A stretch of DNA of 64,000 bases from an uncultured Sphingomonadaceae bacterium (GCA_947499255.1 CANMNF010000003.1:124001-188000); one strand, 5' to 3'. Counted from the first letter of the stretch, positions 26,745-35,975 are shown. Notes: generated by a model from the letters alone, not told the origin. A program made the numbers and translations.

Positions 26745-28040
26745 TTACATCAGGCCAAAAGCACGCGGCAGAGCTTCGGAAAGTGCGGGGAACACCGTGG
26801 TCAAAATCAGCACCGCGATCAAAGCGAGATACAAAGGCATAAGCGGTTTGATCATCGAGGCGACCTTGGTCTGACATACCGCAGCACCCACAAACAGAAC
26901 CGTCCCAACAGGCGGTGTCAGCAATCCGATTGACAGGTTGAACACCATGATCATGCCGAAATGCACAGGCGAAATGCCCAGCGCCACGGCAACCGGAAGC
27001 AGGATCGGTGTGAAGATCAAAATCGCAGGAGTGATATCCAGAAACGCGCCCACGATCAGCAGGATGATATTGATCACCAACAGCAGCAGAATTGGGTTCT
27101 CTGCAATCGTTAACAAGCCTTCCGCAATCGCGCCGGGCAGACCTGAATATGCAAGCATCCATGCCATGCCGGTTGAAACGGCAATCAGGAACAGCACGAT
27201 CCCGGTTGTTTCAGCCGACTTGATAATGACACCGGGCAAATCGCTCAGCTTCATTTCGCGGTGCACAGCAAGGCCAAGGATTAGCGAATAGACCACTGCA
27301 AAGGCGCTGGCCTCTGTTGCAGTAAAGAAGCCTGCCACAATGCCGCCAACTACGATCGCAAGCATCGCGATGCTGGGCAGCGCCGATACAACCATGCGCA
27401 TGGATTCGCGCACTGGCAGGCGTTCAGAAACGGGATAGCCGGAGCGTTTTGCAATCACCATCGCTGTGATGATGAGCGCAAGACCCGCGGCAATGCCGGG
27501 GCCATACCCTGCCAAGAAAAGCGCGCCGATGGACACGCCGCCAGCTGCAACGGCATAGACAATCATAACGTTGGAGGGCGGGATCAGCAGGCCGATAATG
27601 GATGCCGACGTGGTCACCGATGCTGAGAAGGGCGCGTCATAGCCATCCTTCTTCATGGCCGGAACCATGAAAGAGCCGATGGCCGAAGTCGCAGCAACGG
27701 CAGAACCTGAAACCGCGCCAAACAGCATGCACGACAAGATGTTCACCACGGCGAGGCCACCGGGCAGCGCGCCGATAAGACCCTTGGCCGCGTTTATCAA
27801 TCTGGTCGCGACCCCGCCTGCTCCCATTAAATACCCGCTCAAGATAAAGAACGGGATGGCGAGCAATGTGAAGCTGTCGAGCCCTGCGACCATGCGCTGT
27901 GCCATGGTGGTGGTTGCTGGATCGATGGGCATGATCGTCGCCAAAGCGGCGAGGGTGGAAACGCCAATCGCAAACCCGATCGGCACATTAAGCGCGACCA
28001 GAATGAAGAAGGCGAGGACCAGTACAAGGCCACTAGTCAT
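26745..28040 (-). CDS. dctM: TRAP transporter large membrane subunit (DctM/SiaM type)
   Basis: This 431-residue permease of a TRAP transporter drives uptake of an acidic sugar or carboxylate with sodium or protons. It starts with FFILVALNVPIGFAIGVS and includes ALPGGLAVVNILSCMLFGAVSGSAVAATSAIG, a family hallmark, and LLTPPVGTVLFVG near the end. It overlaps the small subunit gene by 8 nt. The system likely takes up uronates or unsaturated disaccharides from ulvan (inference from neighbours). Confidence 0.93.
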   Translation of the reverse strand: MTSGLVLVLAFFILVALNVPIGFAIGVSTLAALATIMPIDPATTTMAQRMVAGLDSFTLLAIPFFILSGYLMGAGGVATRLINAAKGLIGALPGGLAVVNILSCMLFGAVSGSAVAATSAIGSFMVPAMKKDGYDAPFSASVTTSASIIGLLIPPSNVMIVYAVAAGGVSIGALFLAGYGPGIAAGLALIITAMVIAKRSGYPVSERLPVRESMRMVVSALPSIAMLAIVVGGIVAGFFTATEASAFAVVYSLILGLAVHREMKLSDLPGVIIKSAETTGIVLFLIAVSTGMAWMLAYSGLPGAIAEGLLTIAENPILLLLVINIILLIVGAFLDITPAILIFTPILLPVAVALGISPVHFGMIMVFNLSIGLLTPPVGTVLFVGAAVCQTKVASMIKPLMPLYLALIAVLILTTVFPALSEALPRAFGLM

Positions 28041-28530
28041 TCATCGTCTCCTCAGGATTTTCAGCATCTTGCAAGGCACCTTCGCGCAAATAGGCAAGGG
28101 CATAGAAGGTCACGATCACGCCGCTTATCGGCAGGACCGTATAAATCGTCCACATCGGCAGCCCGAGCGAGGGCGATGTCTGGCCCAATGTCATGGTGAT
28201 GTTGACCAAACGTCCGCCGCCATAAACGAGGACAGTCAGCGCAAAGACCGCACAAATCAGCCAGATCAAGCGGGACAGGTTCTTATGCGAGGACGGTGCC
28301 ATCCTGGCGGTGATCAAGTCCACGCCGACATGCATACGCATGATGAAAGCATAGACCATCGCCAGCATCCCCAACCAGATCAGCAAGAAGCGCGCAATTT
28401 CCTCGGTGGCAGAACTTGGTGAGGAGAGCAGGTAACGCCCAACCACCTGCCAACATACGGCCAGAACGGTGGCGGTGAAAATCGCCACCAGCAGACCTGC
28501 GACCGTTTTTTCAATCAGGTTTCGCATCAA
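28033..28530 (-). CDS. dctQ: TRAP transporter small membrane subunit (DctQ type)
   Basis: This 165-residue protein has four membrane helices and the DctQ features CWQVVGRYLL near residue 27 and EEIARFLLIWLGMLA near residue 45. It joins the binding protein to the large permease. It overlaps dctP by 4 nt and dctM by 8 nt. Confidence 0.9.
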   Translation of the reverse strand: MMRNLIEKTVAGLLVAIFTATVLAVCWQVVGRYLLSSPSSATEEIARFLLIWLGMLAMVYAFIMRMHVGVDLITARMAPSSHKNLSRLIWLICAVFALTVLVYGGGRLVNITMTLGQTSPSLGLPMWTIYTVLPISGVIVTFYALAYLREGALQDAENPEETMND

Positions 28531-29528
28531 ACCCCTCCCGCAGCAGCTTCGACCCGCGTCGCCAGATCACCCACGCGCGTTCCGTTAAAGGTCGCGCGCA
28601 AATCGGCAACAGCTTCGCGGAATGGGGCTTTGTCGGGCCGATTGATCTGAACGCCATTGGCTTCAAGTTCGGTCAGCGCATCATCGGATGCCTTTTGCCA
28701 CAATTCGCGCTGGTAAACTGCGGAGGCGTCCATCGCCTCTTGCACCCAAACTTGCTCCTGCTCGCTAAGGGAATCCCATTTCCCTTTGCTCATCACCACC
28801 ACATCGGGCGCGCTGACATGTTCATCGAGGGAGTAAAATTTTGCCACTTCGTAATGGCGCGCGGTGATCATGCTGGGCGGATTGTTCTCCGCGCCATCGA
28901 CGACGCCTTGCTGCAAAGCTGCGTACAATTCGCCAAATGCGATGGGGGCTGCCGCGCCGCCAAATGTTTCAATCGTCTTCACCAACGCTTCACTGGAAAG
29001 CACGCGCACGGTTTTGCCGCGGATATCGTCAGGCGTATTTACCGGGCCATCGGTCATATAAAAACTGCGCGCGCCTGCATCATAATAGCCCATGCCTTTA
29101 AGCAGCACGGCGTCCAAAGTTTGAAGCACTTCTCGGCCAACATCACCATCAAGCACGCGGTATTGGTGCTCTGCACTCTCAAACAGATAGGGGATCGAAT
29201 ACACGCCCATATCGGGAGAGAAATTTTCCAGTGACAGGGATGAAACTTTGGTCATCGAGATGGCACCGATTTGTGCCAGTTCCACCAATTCGCGTTCTGT
29301 ACCAAGCTGACCATTGGGAAAAATCTCGACAGCCAGCGTATTGCTGGAAAGCCGGGTAAGCTCTTCGCGAAAGCGCACCATGGCAAGGTGCACCGGATGA
29401 TTTTCATCCAGCGTGTGAGCTAGCGTGATGCGGCCCTGACCGCCGATTTGGCCACAGGCCGGCAAAAGCGACAAAGCCCCTGCCGCTGTGAGCATTTTTA
29501 AATGGGCACGTCTTGAATGCACAGACAA
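28527..29528 (-). CDS. dctP: TRAP transporter substrate-binding protein (DctP type)
   Basis: This 333-residue periplasmic binding protein has an N-terminal twin-arginine-like start (SRRAHLKM) running into a hydrophobic stretch ending LLPACG, so it may be exported or lipid-anchored. DctP features include TLAHTLDENHPVHLAM, the conserved arginine in DDIRGKTVRVLSSE, and ALQQGVVDGAENNPP, which binds the substrate carboxylate. It is the first gene of the TRAP operon; a palindrome resembling a LacI operator lies 54-71 nt upstream of its ATG. Confidence 0.92.
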   Translation of the reverse strand: MSVHSRRAHLKMLTAAGALSLLPACGQIGGQGRITLAHTLDENHPVHLAMVRFREELTRLSSNTLAVEIFPNGQLGTERELVELAQIGAISMTKVSSLSLENFSPDMGVYSIPYLFESAEHQYRVLDGDVGREVLQTLDAVLLKGMGYYDAGARSFYMTDGPVNTPDDIRGKTVRVLSSEALVKTIETFGGAAAPIAFGELYAALQQGVVDGAENNPPSMITARHYEVAKFYSLDEHVSAPDVVVMSKGKWDSLSEQEQVWVQEAMDASAVYQRELWQKASDDALTELEANGVQINRPDKAPFREAVADLRATFNGTRVGDLATRVEAAAGGV

Positions 29529-29581
29529 TTCTCTCTCCCGGCTAAGCCGATCCCTTAAGGATTTGTTTCCTGACTAAACGG

Positions 29582-29599
29582 TTTGTCACCGGTGTCAAA
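29582..29599. promoter_or_regulatory. Candidate LacI-family operator upstream of the TRAP operon
   Basis: TTTGTCACCGGTGTCAAA is a near-perfect palindrome centred on CCGG, as LacI-family operators are. It lies between dctP and the divergent LacI gene. A close match, TTGATACCGGTGTCAA, occurs once more, at 34355. Confidence 0.75.
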
Positions 29600-29704
29600 A
29601 GACTTGCGTATCTGTTCACGAAATTTGCGCTTGAAGCAAGAAAGTGACAGCAGAAGGTTTGGTAAGATATATTTTGCGCAGAGTTGGGATGAGGGTCTTT
29701 GGTA

Positions 29705-30775
29705 GTGACGGTAAATGGGAACTCTGCGCAAGGGCACGCTGCACCAACTATCAATGACGTCGCCTCGCTTGCCGGAGTGTCCAAGAAAACAGTCAGCCGC
29801 TTCATCAACAATTCGCCCATGATGAGTGAGGCAACGCGCGAGAAAGTCTCCGTAGCGATCGACACTTTGGGATATGTTCCCAATCCGCAGGCACGGGCGC
29901 TCGCATTGCGGCGAAATTTCATGATCGCGCTGCTGCATGACAATCCCAACGCGAAGACTGTGGTGAATTTTCAAAAAGGGGTCTTGTCCGCGATCCGCGA
30001 TACCGAACTGGCGCTTGCAGTGCGGCCAGTGGACAGGGAATCACCTGACCTGCTGGCCGATGTTGAATCGTTTCTGACCAAGCAAAGGCCACTTGGTGTG
30101 CTGATCCTGCCGCCGATTTCGGAACGCAGCGATCTGGTGGAGCTGTGCCAGCGGTTGGAGGTCAATTATGTACGGATCGGTTCCACACCGCTTGATACCA
30201 GCGAGCATTGCGTTGCCTCCAATGACCGGCAGATTGTGTGCAAGATGGTTGGCGCGCTTATCCGTGCAGGCCATCAGCGGATTGGCTTTGTACGCGGGCC
30301 GGAAGGCTTTCGCTCTCCTATTGAAAGAGAGGGCGGCTTTATGGATGCGTTGTCTGCGGCGAATATCGAATTTGATCCTGATCTGATTTACAGGGGCAAT
30401 TACCGGTTTGAATCGGGCGTGCTTGCCGGCCAGCAGCTTTTGAACCGGGAGACCAGACCTACCGCGATATTTGTCAGCAATGATGAGATGGCAGCAGGCG
30501 TTCTGCATGTAGCGCATGAATTGGGCATTCGCGTGCCCGGTGATCTGGAACTGCTGGGTTTTGATGATACCGGCACCGCCTCGTATGTGTGGCCTCCTTT
30601 GACGACAGTGCATTGGCCGATTGAGGAGATGGGCCGGCTTGCCGCGTTGAAACTCGTGCCCGAATTTGTTGGCGATGGCGCCGAAAATGAAGATTTGAAC
30701 GCTGTCATCGTCCCATCTCACATTGTTGAGCGCTCCTCCGCCAAACTCAACCTGAAAGACGCAAAGCTACTATAG
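29705..30775 (+). CDS. LacI-family transcriptional regulator
   Basis: This 356-residue LacI-type regulator has the N-terminal helix-turn-helix and hinge (TINDVASLAGVSKKTVSRF, then LGYVPNPQARAL) and a periplasmic-binding-protein-like effector domain with FVSNDEMAAGVL and PGDLELLGFDDT. It probably represses the TRAP operon and the genes at 34307/34419, where matching palindromes lie. The start is uncertain: GTG at 29705 has a GAGGG site 9 nt upstream, while a TTG at 29699 is closer. A uronate or its breakdown product is a likely effector (inference). Confidence 0.9.
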   Translation: MTVNGNSAQGHAAPTINDVASLAGVSKKTVSRFINNSPMMSEATREKVSVAIDTLGYVPNPQARALALRRNFMIALLHDNPNAKTVVNFQKGVLSAIRDTELALAVRPVDRESPDLLADVESFLTKQRPLGVLILPPISERSDLVELCQRLEVNYVRIGSTPLDTSEHCVASNDRQIVCKMVGALIRAGHQRIGFVRGPEGFRSPIEREGGFMDALSAANIEFDPDLIYRGNYRFESGVLAGQQLLNRETRPTAIFVSNDEMAAGVLHVAHELGIRVPGDLELLGFDDTGTASYVWPPLTTVHWPIEEMGRLAALKLVPEFVGDGAENEDLNAVIVPSHIVERSSAKLNLKDAKLL

Positions 30776-31087
30776 GGCCTGCGCATTATAGCGTGTCCCT
30801 CTTGGTTACAGATGGCGGTACGCAGTTTGGGGCAGAGCTGATTGGCAATGCGGATGACGCGATGAGGAGTTTTTACTGAACGGCTGGAGAGGCTCCAATC
30901 GCTGCGGTCGTTCTGCATTACTACAGTCCGTGATGGTGGCGCAGTTCTTGCTCACGTGGCTGCGCTCAGATATGTTCATTGATGATCGTAATTGAATATC
31001 CGGGCACTTCCATCGCTTCCACGCCATGCATTGCCTCGATGGTATAAACACGCACAAACGATCTGGCGTTGAGGTGGAGGATTGATG
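30776..31087. other. Intergenic region between LacI gene and second propeller gene
   Basis: I see no supportable gene in these 312 nt. No LacI-type palindrome was seen. A strong GGTGGAGG ribosome site at its end decides the start of the next gene. Short open frames here are not backed by any recognised similarity. Confidence 0.5.
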
Positions 31088-32530
31088 ATGAAAAAGGCTT
31101 TTCTAACCGGTCCTGTGGCGAAAGTTTTGGCTCTATCGTGCCTTGGCGGTGTAGTGGCCTGCTCACCGGGCGAAAGCGTAGTGGCCAGTGCCAGCCAAAG
31201 CATCCCCGAGGTGCAAATGGTCGATTACTTTGCTGACGATGGTCTTGGCAATGCGGTCGCTGTAATTCAGCATCCGGCGGGCGAGCATCTCGATGGGATC
31301 ACCTATATATCCTACCAAGGGCCTTACGAAGATCCTTACGTTGCCGCCTATAATCATGAGACGGCCGAATGGTCAGGGCCCTATCAGGCTGGCGTTAGCC
31401 TTATGGGCAAAGACCCGACGCGCAAAATCGATAACCATGGCAAACCAACGCTGATTATCGACAATGCGGGGTACATCCATATCTTCTTCGGGGGGCATGG
31501 AGGTATGCGCGATGTGCATGGTGCAAATCCGCTGGGCAACCATCACTATGGTGAAAACCGGCATGTCGTTTCCAAGCGTCCGCTGGATATTACGGAATGG
31601 GAAACGCTTGATACACTCCCGCCATTTGGCACCTATAATCAGGTGGTGAAAATGGATAATGGCGATATCTATCTGTTCTATCGCCACGGGGCGCATCGCA
31701 GCGATTGGGTCTATCACAAATCAACCGATAATGGCCGCACCTTCTCCGCGCCTGTTTCCTTCCTGAAGCATAAGCGCCGCACGGATTTGGGCGCGGTAGA
31801 TAGCTGGTATCCTTATGTGACCAAGGGTAAAGGTGACGAAATCATTGTCAGCTTCGATTATCACCTGTGTTGGGATGGCGCCTCCGCGCCTGATGAACGT
31901 GGCCACACCGCCAACCGGCAAGATCTGTTCTACATGGTGTTCGATACCGGCGATGGCTTATGGCGCAATGTGCAGGGCGAGCAATTGCCTATGCCGTTGA
32001 CCCGCGAAATTGCCGAGGAAAAAGCTTTGGTTGCACGCAGCGGCGATCTGTGGAGCTTCAATGCATCGTCCACGCTTGATCCTAAAGGCCGGCCGCATAT
32101 CGGCATTACCATGGGTGAGGATATCGGCCATGTCACAGGTGGTCCCAAGCAAATGCGTCATTTCCGCTGGGATGGTGAGGAATGGGTGGGTGGGCACTCC
32201 ACCGCTCTTCCCATCGGGACAGGTGACATCGATGTGCCAGGCCAGAACCATGTGCGCTTCTTGCTGAAGTCACAAACAGATGATCGCAACGGCATTATCG
32301 CTTGGTGGGAGAGCTTTGATGGCGGGCAGACTTTTGCGCAAAGCGAAGTTTTGTTGCGCCGCCCCAATGCTGGCTTTGCGATCAGCTCCACCATCCGTAA
32401 CGCCCATCGCGACGCGCAGGTTATCGCTGCGGAAATACCGCGCGGCAGCGTGAACCGACGCATGTATCTGATCGGCGATAGCGGTCCGCTTGGTCGCCCA
32501 AAAAGCGATGCGACCCTGCTTAACAATTGA
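31088..32530 (+). CDS. BNR-type beta-propeller lipoprotein, probable ulvan lyase
   Basis: This is a 480-residue lipoprotein with lipobox VVAC at about residues 22-25, followed by a BNR_4-type propeller. It shares with the earlier propeller protein the pattern DNHGKPTLIIDNAGYIHIF...GGHGG, and adds HHYGENRHVVSK and WYPYVTKG segments. Such proteins with PL24/PL25-like folds cleave ulvan at rhamnose-uronate bonds. The lipid anchor suggests action at the cell surface or periplasmic face, while its paralogue looks soluble. ATG 31088 has the best spacing to GGAGG at 31076; TTG 31082 and ATG 31085 are alternatives. Confidence 0.75.
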   Translation: MKKAFLTGPVAKVLALSCLGGVVACSPGESVVASASQSIPEVQMVDYFADDGLGNAVAVIQHPAGEHLDGITYISYQGPYEDPYVAAYNHETAEWSGPYQAGVSLMGKDPTRKIDNHGKPTLIIDNAGYIHIFFGGHGGMRDVHGANPLGNHHYGENRHVVSKRPLDITEWETLDTLPPFGTYNQVVKMDNGDIYLFYRHGAHRSDWVYHKSTDNGRTFSAPVSFLKHKRRTDLGAVDSWYPYVTKGKGDEIIVSFDYHLCWDGASAPDERGHTANRQDLFYMVFDTGDGLWRNVQGEQLPMPLTREIAEEKALVARSGDLWSFNASSTLDPKGRPHIGITMGEDIGHVTGGPKQMRHFRWDGEEWVGGHSTALPIGTGDIDVPGQNHVRFLLKSQTDDRNGIIAWWESFDGGQTFAQSEVLLRRPNAGFAISSTIRNAHRDAQVIAAEIPRGSVNRRMYLIGDSGPLGRPKSDATLLNN

Positions 32531-32573
32531 ACGGCTAACGGACTGCCAATCCGCCTTTAGCGCCAGGCAACAA

Positions 32574-34307
32574 TCATTCCTTGCCCTGACGCTGAAGCAA
32601 TTGCCAATAGTACAGCGATGGCACGGCCCGCACGGGCTCACCCATCATCTCTGTGTAAGGCGTGGGCTTGTGAAAAAGCTCAAGCGGGCGATTGCCGTGC
32701 ATTCCGACAATGCGCGCGTCTGGCCCTTCTGAACCGGCATAGATGACAACCGGATCTTCTGGTGCAACGCCGCTATCGACAACCACATTTAAATTCCACG
32801 TTGTGTTGTATTTGCCGTGTCCCGGCAGCCAATATGGCGCACCGCCAGCTCTATACAGATCATACAGGTGTTTGCCGTCATCGGTCATGCGATCAGGCGT
32901 GATATGTACCGTCAAATTGTCATACAGATTCTGATGGTTTGACCCGGCATGCTGATCCAGCGTCGGGGCATTCCACGCAACAGAATTGGTATATACCGAT
33001 TTGGTCGAACGCGTATTGATGCTGAAGGTATGCACTGTGGGGTTAAACACTGTGAGCCCTTCGACCAACACGTTGTGCACGCTGCCGATATGAACGCTGT
33101 AATGCGCTTTATGCTCACCGTCTGTGATGATGTTGCGGATCGTCAGATTGGCGGCATCATCGGTGAGAATGCCAGTATCGCCGTTGGTCACGCGCACATT
33201 ATCGATCCAGCCATTGTGCACACCGGTCATATAAATACCGTTGAAGCCGGATTCATTGTGATGGCCGAAATAAGGATTTTCCGGGAAGACGAGCGCGAGA
33301 TCTTCAATCCCCACATTGGTCAGGTGTTCCCACTGCGCGAAATAGGCGGGCAATTCATCGGAGATCGAATGCAAAAGAGGATCGGCAATCGTCACCATAT
33401 TGCCCGAAATCGCTTCAATCCGCGTGGCTTGCTGTACCAAAGGACGGTCAGGATATTCCCAATGCCTGCTGCCGATTGCTTCTTCGGTGTCACCATAAAG
33501 CGATTTGACCAGCGGTCCTTCAGGCCCCGCGCGGTTGTGCCAGAAAATCTTGAGCACATCGCCAACTTTCAACGCTGATGCGTTGGGCACGGTCAAAGTG
33601 CGCTCAAACTGTTCGCCCGATGCGATATCGGCGACCTTTTCGATAGGCCTGTCTTTTTCTTCCAGATAGGCGACTGGACGACCATTGGGGACCTGGGTCC
33701 AGATGAATCCAGCTGTCCAGCTATATTCTGAAAACAGCACATCAAGATTAAGCGGTTCAGACCGGGCATATTTGTTCTCAGAAGACAGATATTCGCGAAG
33801 TTCATCCAACGCGCCGCCATCATCCACCTGATTGAGAGGGCGCGGCATGTAAATCTGTGTGCCGCCTTCACCCATGCCCATACCGGCCAAAACCACGTTA
33901 CTGTGTTCGATCCACAAGATTTCGGTCAGTTGATAGCGCCCTTTGCCAAGCTGTACGCGGACCAGGCCCTCATGCTCTCCCGCAGCCGCCACAGCAGCAC
34001 GCAGGGCGACGCTGTCATCACGGTCATCATCGGCTATGGCGCCATAATCAGCGACATCGATAACCTTGGTTACGACCGGCAAAGCCGCGTTACCAAATTC
34101 ATATCCGGCGTAAGAAAAGTCTGGCATCGGGTGAGCGGTGATTGTCGCGGGGTCAGATAAGATCGCGGGTACGCCATGGTTACCGCTACTGCTATCACCA
34201 CCGCTGCCACTGTGGTGTGAAGCACTGACAGGCGATGTCATGAGCGCAAGTGCCGTGGCGCTAAGCGCTGCTAAATGAATTTGCTTTACCTGCATTCCTC
34301 GACCCAT
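32574..34307 (-). CDS. Secreted right-handed beta-helix protein (pectate-lyase-superfamily-like)
   Basis: This 577-residue protein has a signal peptide (LAALSATALALMTSPVSA) followed by a His/Ser/Gly-rich linker. The start of the helix fold is VIDVADYGAIADDDRDDSVALRAAV, the usual opening of pectate-lyase-3-type proteins. Later repeats include GIYMTGVHNGWIDNVRVTNGDTGI, typical of parallel beta-helix coils. The substrate is not identified; being secreted and apparently under LacI control it may be a lyase or hydrolase acting on ulvan or a related polymer. ATG 34307 follows a GGCGAG ribosome site; ATG 34295 is an alternative. Confidence 0.75.
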   Translation of the reverse strand: MGRGMQVKQIHLAALSATALALMTSPVSASHHSGSGGDSSSGNHGVPAILSDPATITAHPMPDFSYAGYEFGNAALPVVTKVIDVADYGAIADDDRDDSVALRAAVAAAGEHEGLVRVQLGKGRYQLTEILWIEHSNVVLAGMGMGEGGTQIYMPRPLNQVDDGGALDELREYLSSENKYARSEPLNLDVLFSEYSWTAGFIWTQVPNGRPVAYLEEKDRPIEKVADIASGEQFERTLTVPNASALKVGDVLKIFWHNRAGPEGPLVKSLYGDTEEAIGSRHWEYPDRPLVQQATRIEAISGNMVTIADPLLHSISDELPAYFAQWEHLTNVGIEDLALVFPENPYFGHHNESGFNGIYMTGVHNGWIDNVRVTNGDTGILTDDAANLTIRNIITDGEHKAHYSVHIGSVHNVLVEGLTVFNPTVHTFSINTRSTKSVYTNSVAWNAPTLDQHAGSNHQNLYDNLTVHITPDRMTDDGKHLYDLYRAGGAPYWLPGHGKYNTTWNLNVVVDSGVAPEDPVVIYAGSEGPDARIVGMHGNRPLELFHKPTPYTEMMGEPVRAVPSLYYWQLLQRQGKE

Positions 34308-34354
34308 GTATTCTCGCCTTTGGCTTTGTTTGATGAAGCGAGTATTGACCAAGA

Positions 34355-34370
34355 TTGATACCGGTGTCAA
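34355..34370. promoter_or_regulatory. Candidate LacI-family operator between beta-helix and hydratase genes
   Basis: TTGATACCGGTGTCAA is a palindrome with one mismatched pair, centred on CCGG. It sits almost exactly midway between two divergent starts, 47 nt from 34307 and 48 nt from 34419. It matches the site at 29582. Confidence 0.75.
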
Positions 34371-34418
34371 ACGAACTGCCGCGACACATTGAACTGCAAG
34401 TTTTGACAGGAATGATTT

Positions 34419-35198
34419 ATGGCGACTGCCAGCAAGATTGATAACGATCGGATAACGGAAGTTTCCAAAACGCTGCTGGATGCAAGGCGGCATGCGGGTT
34501 CTTTGCCCGGTTTCCCCGGTGAATTGCCGCCAACGCTCGCCGATGCTTATGCCATTCAAGCGTTATCTCGTGCTGATTTTGGTCACCCGGTTTCAGGTTG
34601 GAAAGTGGGCGGCATTCCTCCGGCTCAAGCTGAAGTGCTGGGTGCGAATTTCCTCGCAGGCCCGATTTTCGCTCATCAGGTTGTTCACGCCGATGGCGAA
34701 GCAATTGTTCATATGCCCGTTTTCGCTGATGGCGGCGCTGCGATAGAGCCTGAATTTGTACTGCGGCTTGGCGAAACGCGGGCTGATGACCGGGTATTTA
34801 TTGGCGTCGAAATTGCCAGCAGCCCCATTGTCGGGATCAACCAGATAGGCGCGCTGGCGGTGGTATGTGATTTTGGAAACAATCGCGGACTTCTGGTTGG
34901 CCCGGAGATTGAAAACTGGGTTGAACGTTTGGCAGAGCCTGTCACGGTCAAATCATATATCGACGGCGAAGAAGTTGGCGCGCGCGAGTTGGATGGTATT
35001 GCGCAAATGGCTGGTCCACGCGATTTCCTGATTGAGCACGCAGCGAGCAGCGATATCGATCTGCCCGTCGGAACACTTATTTCAACAGGCGCAATTACCG
35101 GTATTCATGATGCTGTGGTCGGCGCGTCCTCAACTCTTGATTTTGGCGAATTTGGCAAACTCAATATCGAATTGGTCGCAGCTGACCCTGAGGCCTGA
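34419..35198 (+). CDS. 2-keto-4-pentenoate hydratase / fumarylacetoacetase-family protein
   Basis: This 259-residue protein resembles MhpD-type hydratases. It has ADAYAIQALSRADFGHPVSGWKVGG at the start, the metal-binding IEPEFVLRL, and PVGTLISTGAITGIH near the end. The family acts on 2-keto acids with an adjacent deoxy or enol group. It could handle a deoxy keto acid from the uronate or rhamnose branches, but the exact reaction cannot be read from sequence. It is divergent from the beta-helix gene and shares its palindromic operator. Confidence 0.8.
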   Translation: MATASKIDNDRITEVSKTLLDARRHAGSLPGFPGELPPTLADAYAIQALSRADFGHPVSGWKVGGIPPAQAEVLGANFLAGPIFAHQVVHADGEAIVHMPVFADGGAAIEPEFVLRLGETRADDRVFIGVEIASSPIVGINQIGALAVVCDFGNNRGLLVGPEIENWVERLAEPVTVKSYIDGEEVGARELDGIAQMAGPRDFLIEHAASSDIDLPVGTLISTGAITGIHDAVVGASSTLDFGEFGKLNIELVAADPEA

Positions 35199-35318
35199 CC
35201 TGTTGACCGGCCTGCACCCTTGTTTGAACTTTAATACCGATTACCTGTTTTTCCATCGCGGTCCTGCCGCTTGTCCTATCATTTTATACAGGCTCTTTCA
35301 GAGCCACAGAGAGGCACT

Positions 35319-35951
35319 ATGAAAATTGCGCTTATTATCGAGAACAGCCAAGCTGCCAAAAGCAGCGTCATTCAAGATGCGTTGACCAGCGTGGCCGAAC
35401 CATTTGGCCACGAAGTTCATCATTATGGTATGTATACGCCGGAAGATTCAGCGCAAATGACCTATGTCATGAACGGTTTGCTGGCGGGCATTTTGCTCAA
35501 TTCCAAAGCGGCTGATTTTGTGATCACCGGTTGCGGCACGGGCATGGGCTCAATGCTGGCATGCAACTCCATGCCTGGCGTGTTCTGCGGCCTGGTCATC
35601 GATCCGACGGATGCGTTCTTGTTCAGCCAGATCAATGACGGCAATTGCATGTCGATGCCTTACGCCAAAGGCTTTGGCTGGGCAGCTGAACTTAACCTGC
35701 AGGATTGCTATCGCAAGATCTTCGAGAATGAAGGCGGCGCGGGTTATCCTAAAGAGCGTGCCGAAATCATGCGCACCAATCGCAACATCCTCAAGGATCT
35801 GAAATCTGCGGCCTGCAATGATATGCTGACCGTGTTGAAGAACGTTGATCAAGATTTGCTGCGTGCAACGATTGCGGGCGAAAAGTTTGCCGAGTATTTT
35901 TACGCAAATTCGCAGGATGAGGCGATAAACGCCTATCTCAAGAGCCTGTAA
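35319..35951 (+). CDS. dhuI: RpiB/LacA/LacB-family isomerase, DhuI-like
   Basis: This 210-residue protein has the RpiB/LacAB fold signature VITGCGTGMGSMLACNSMPG. It starts at ATG 35319 (MKIALIIENSQAAK) after GAGAGGCACT; the frame opens at 35271. It is followed 24 nt later by kduD. A protein of this family, DhuI, isomerises 4-deoxy-5-hexosulose uronate in streptococci and pairs with an SDR reductase, which is the arrangement seen here. I therefore prefer DhuI over a ribose-phosphate isomerase. The window also encodes KduI for the same reaction. Confidence 0.75.
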   Translation: MKIALIIENSQAAKSSVIQDALTSVAEPFGHEVHHYGMYTPEDSAQMTYVMNGLLAGILLNSKAADFVITGCGTGMGSMLACNSMPGVFCGLVIDPTDAFLFSQINDGNCMSMPYAKGFGWAAELNLQDCYRKIFENEGGAGYPKERAEIMRTNRNILKDLKSAACNDMLTVLKNVDQDLLRATIAGEKFAEYFYANSQDEAINAYLKSL

Positions 35952-35975
35952 TTCGTAAAAAGAGGTAATTTAACA

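Noticed and set aside
30966-31166. Minus-strand frame ending in a protein-like stretch before the second propeller gene
   Set aside because: It overlaps the propeller gene start and has no recognised similarity or ribosome site.
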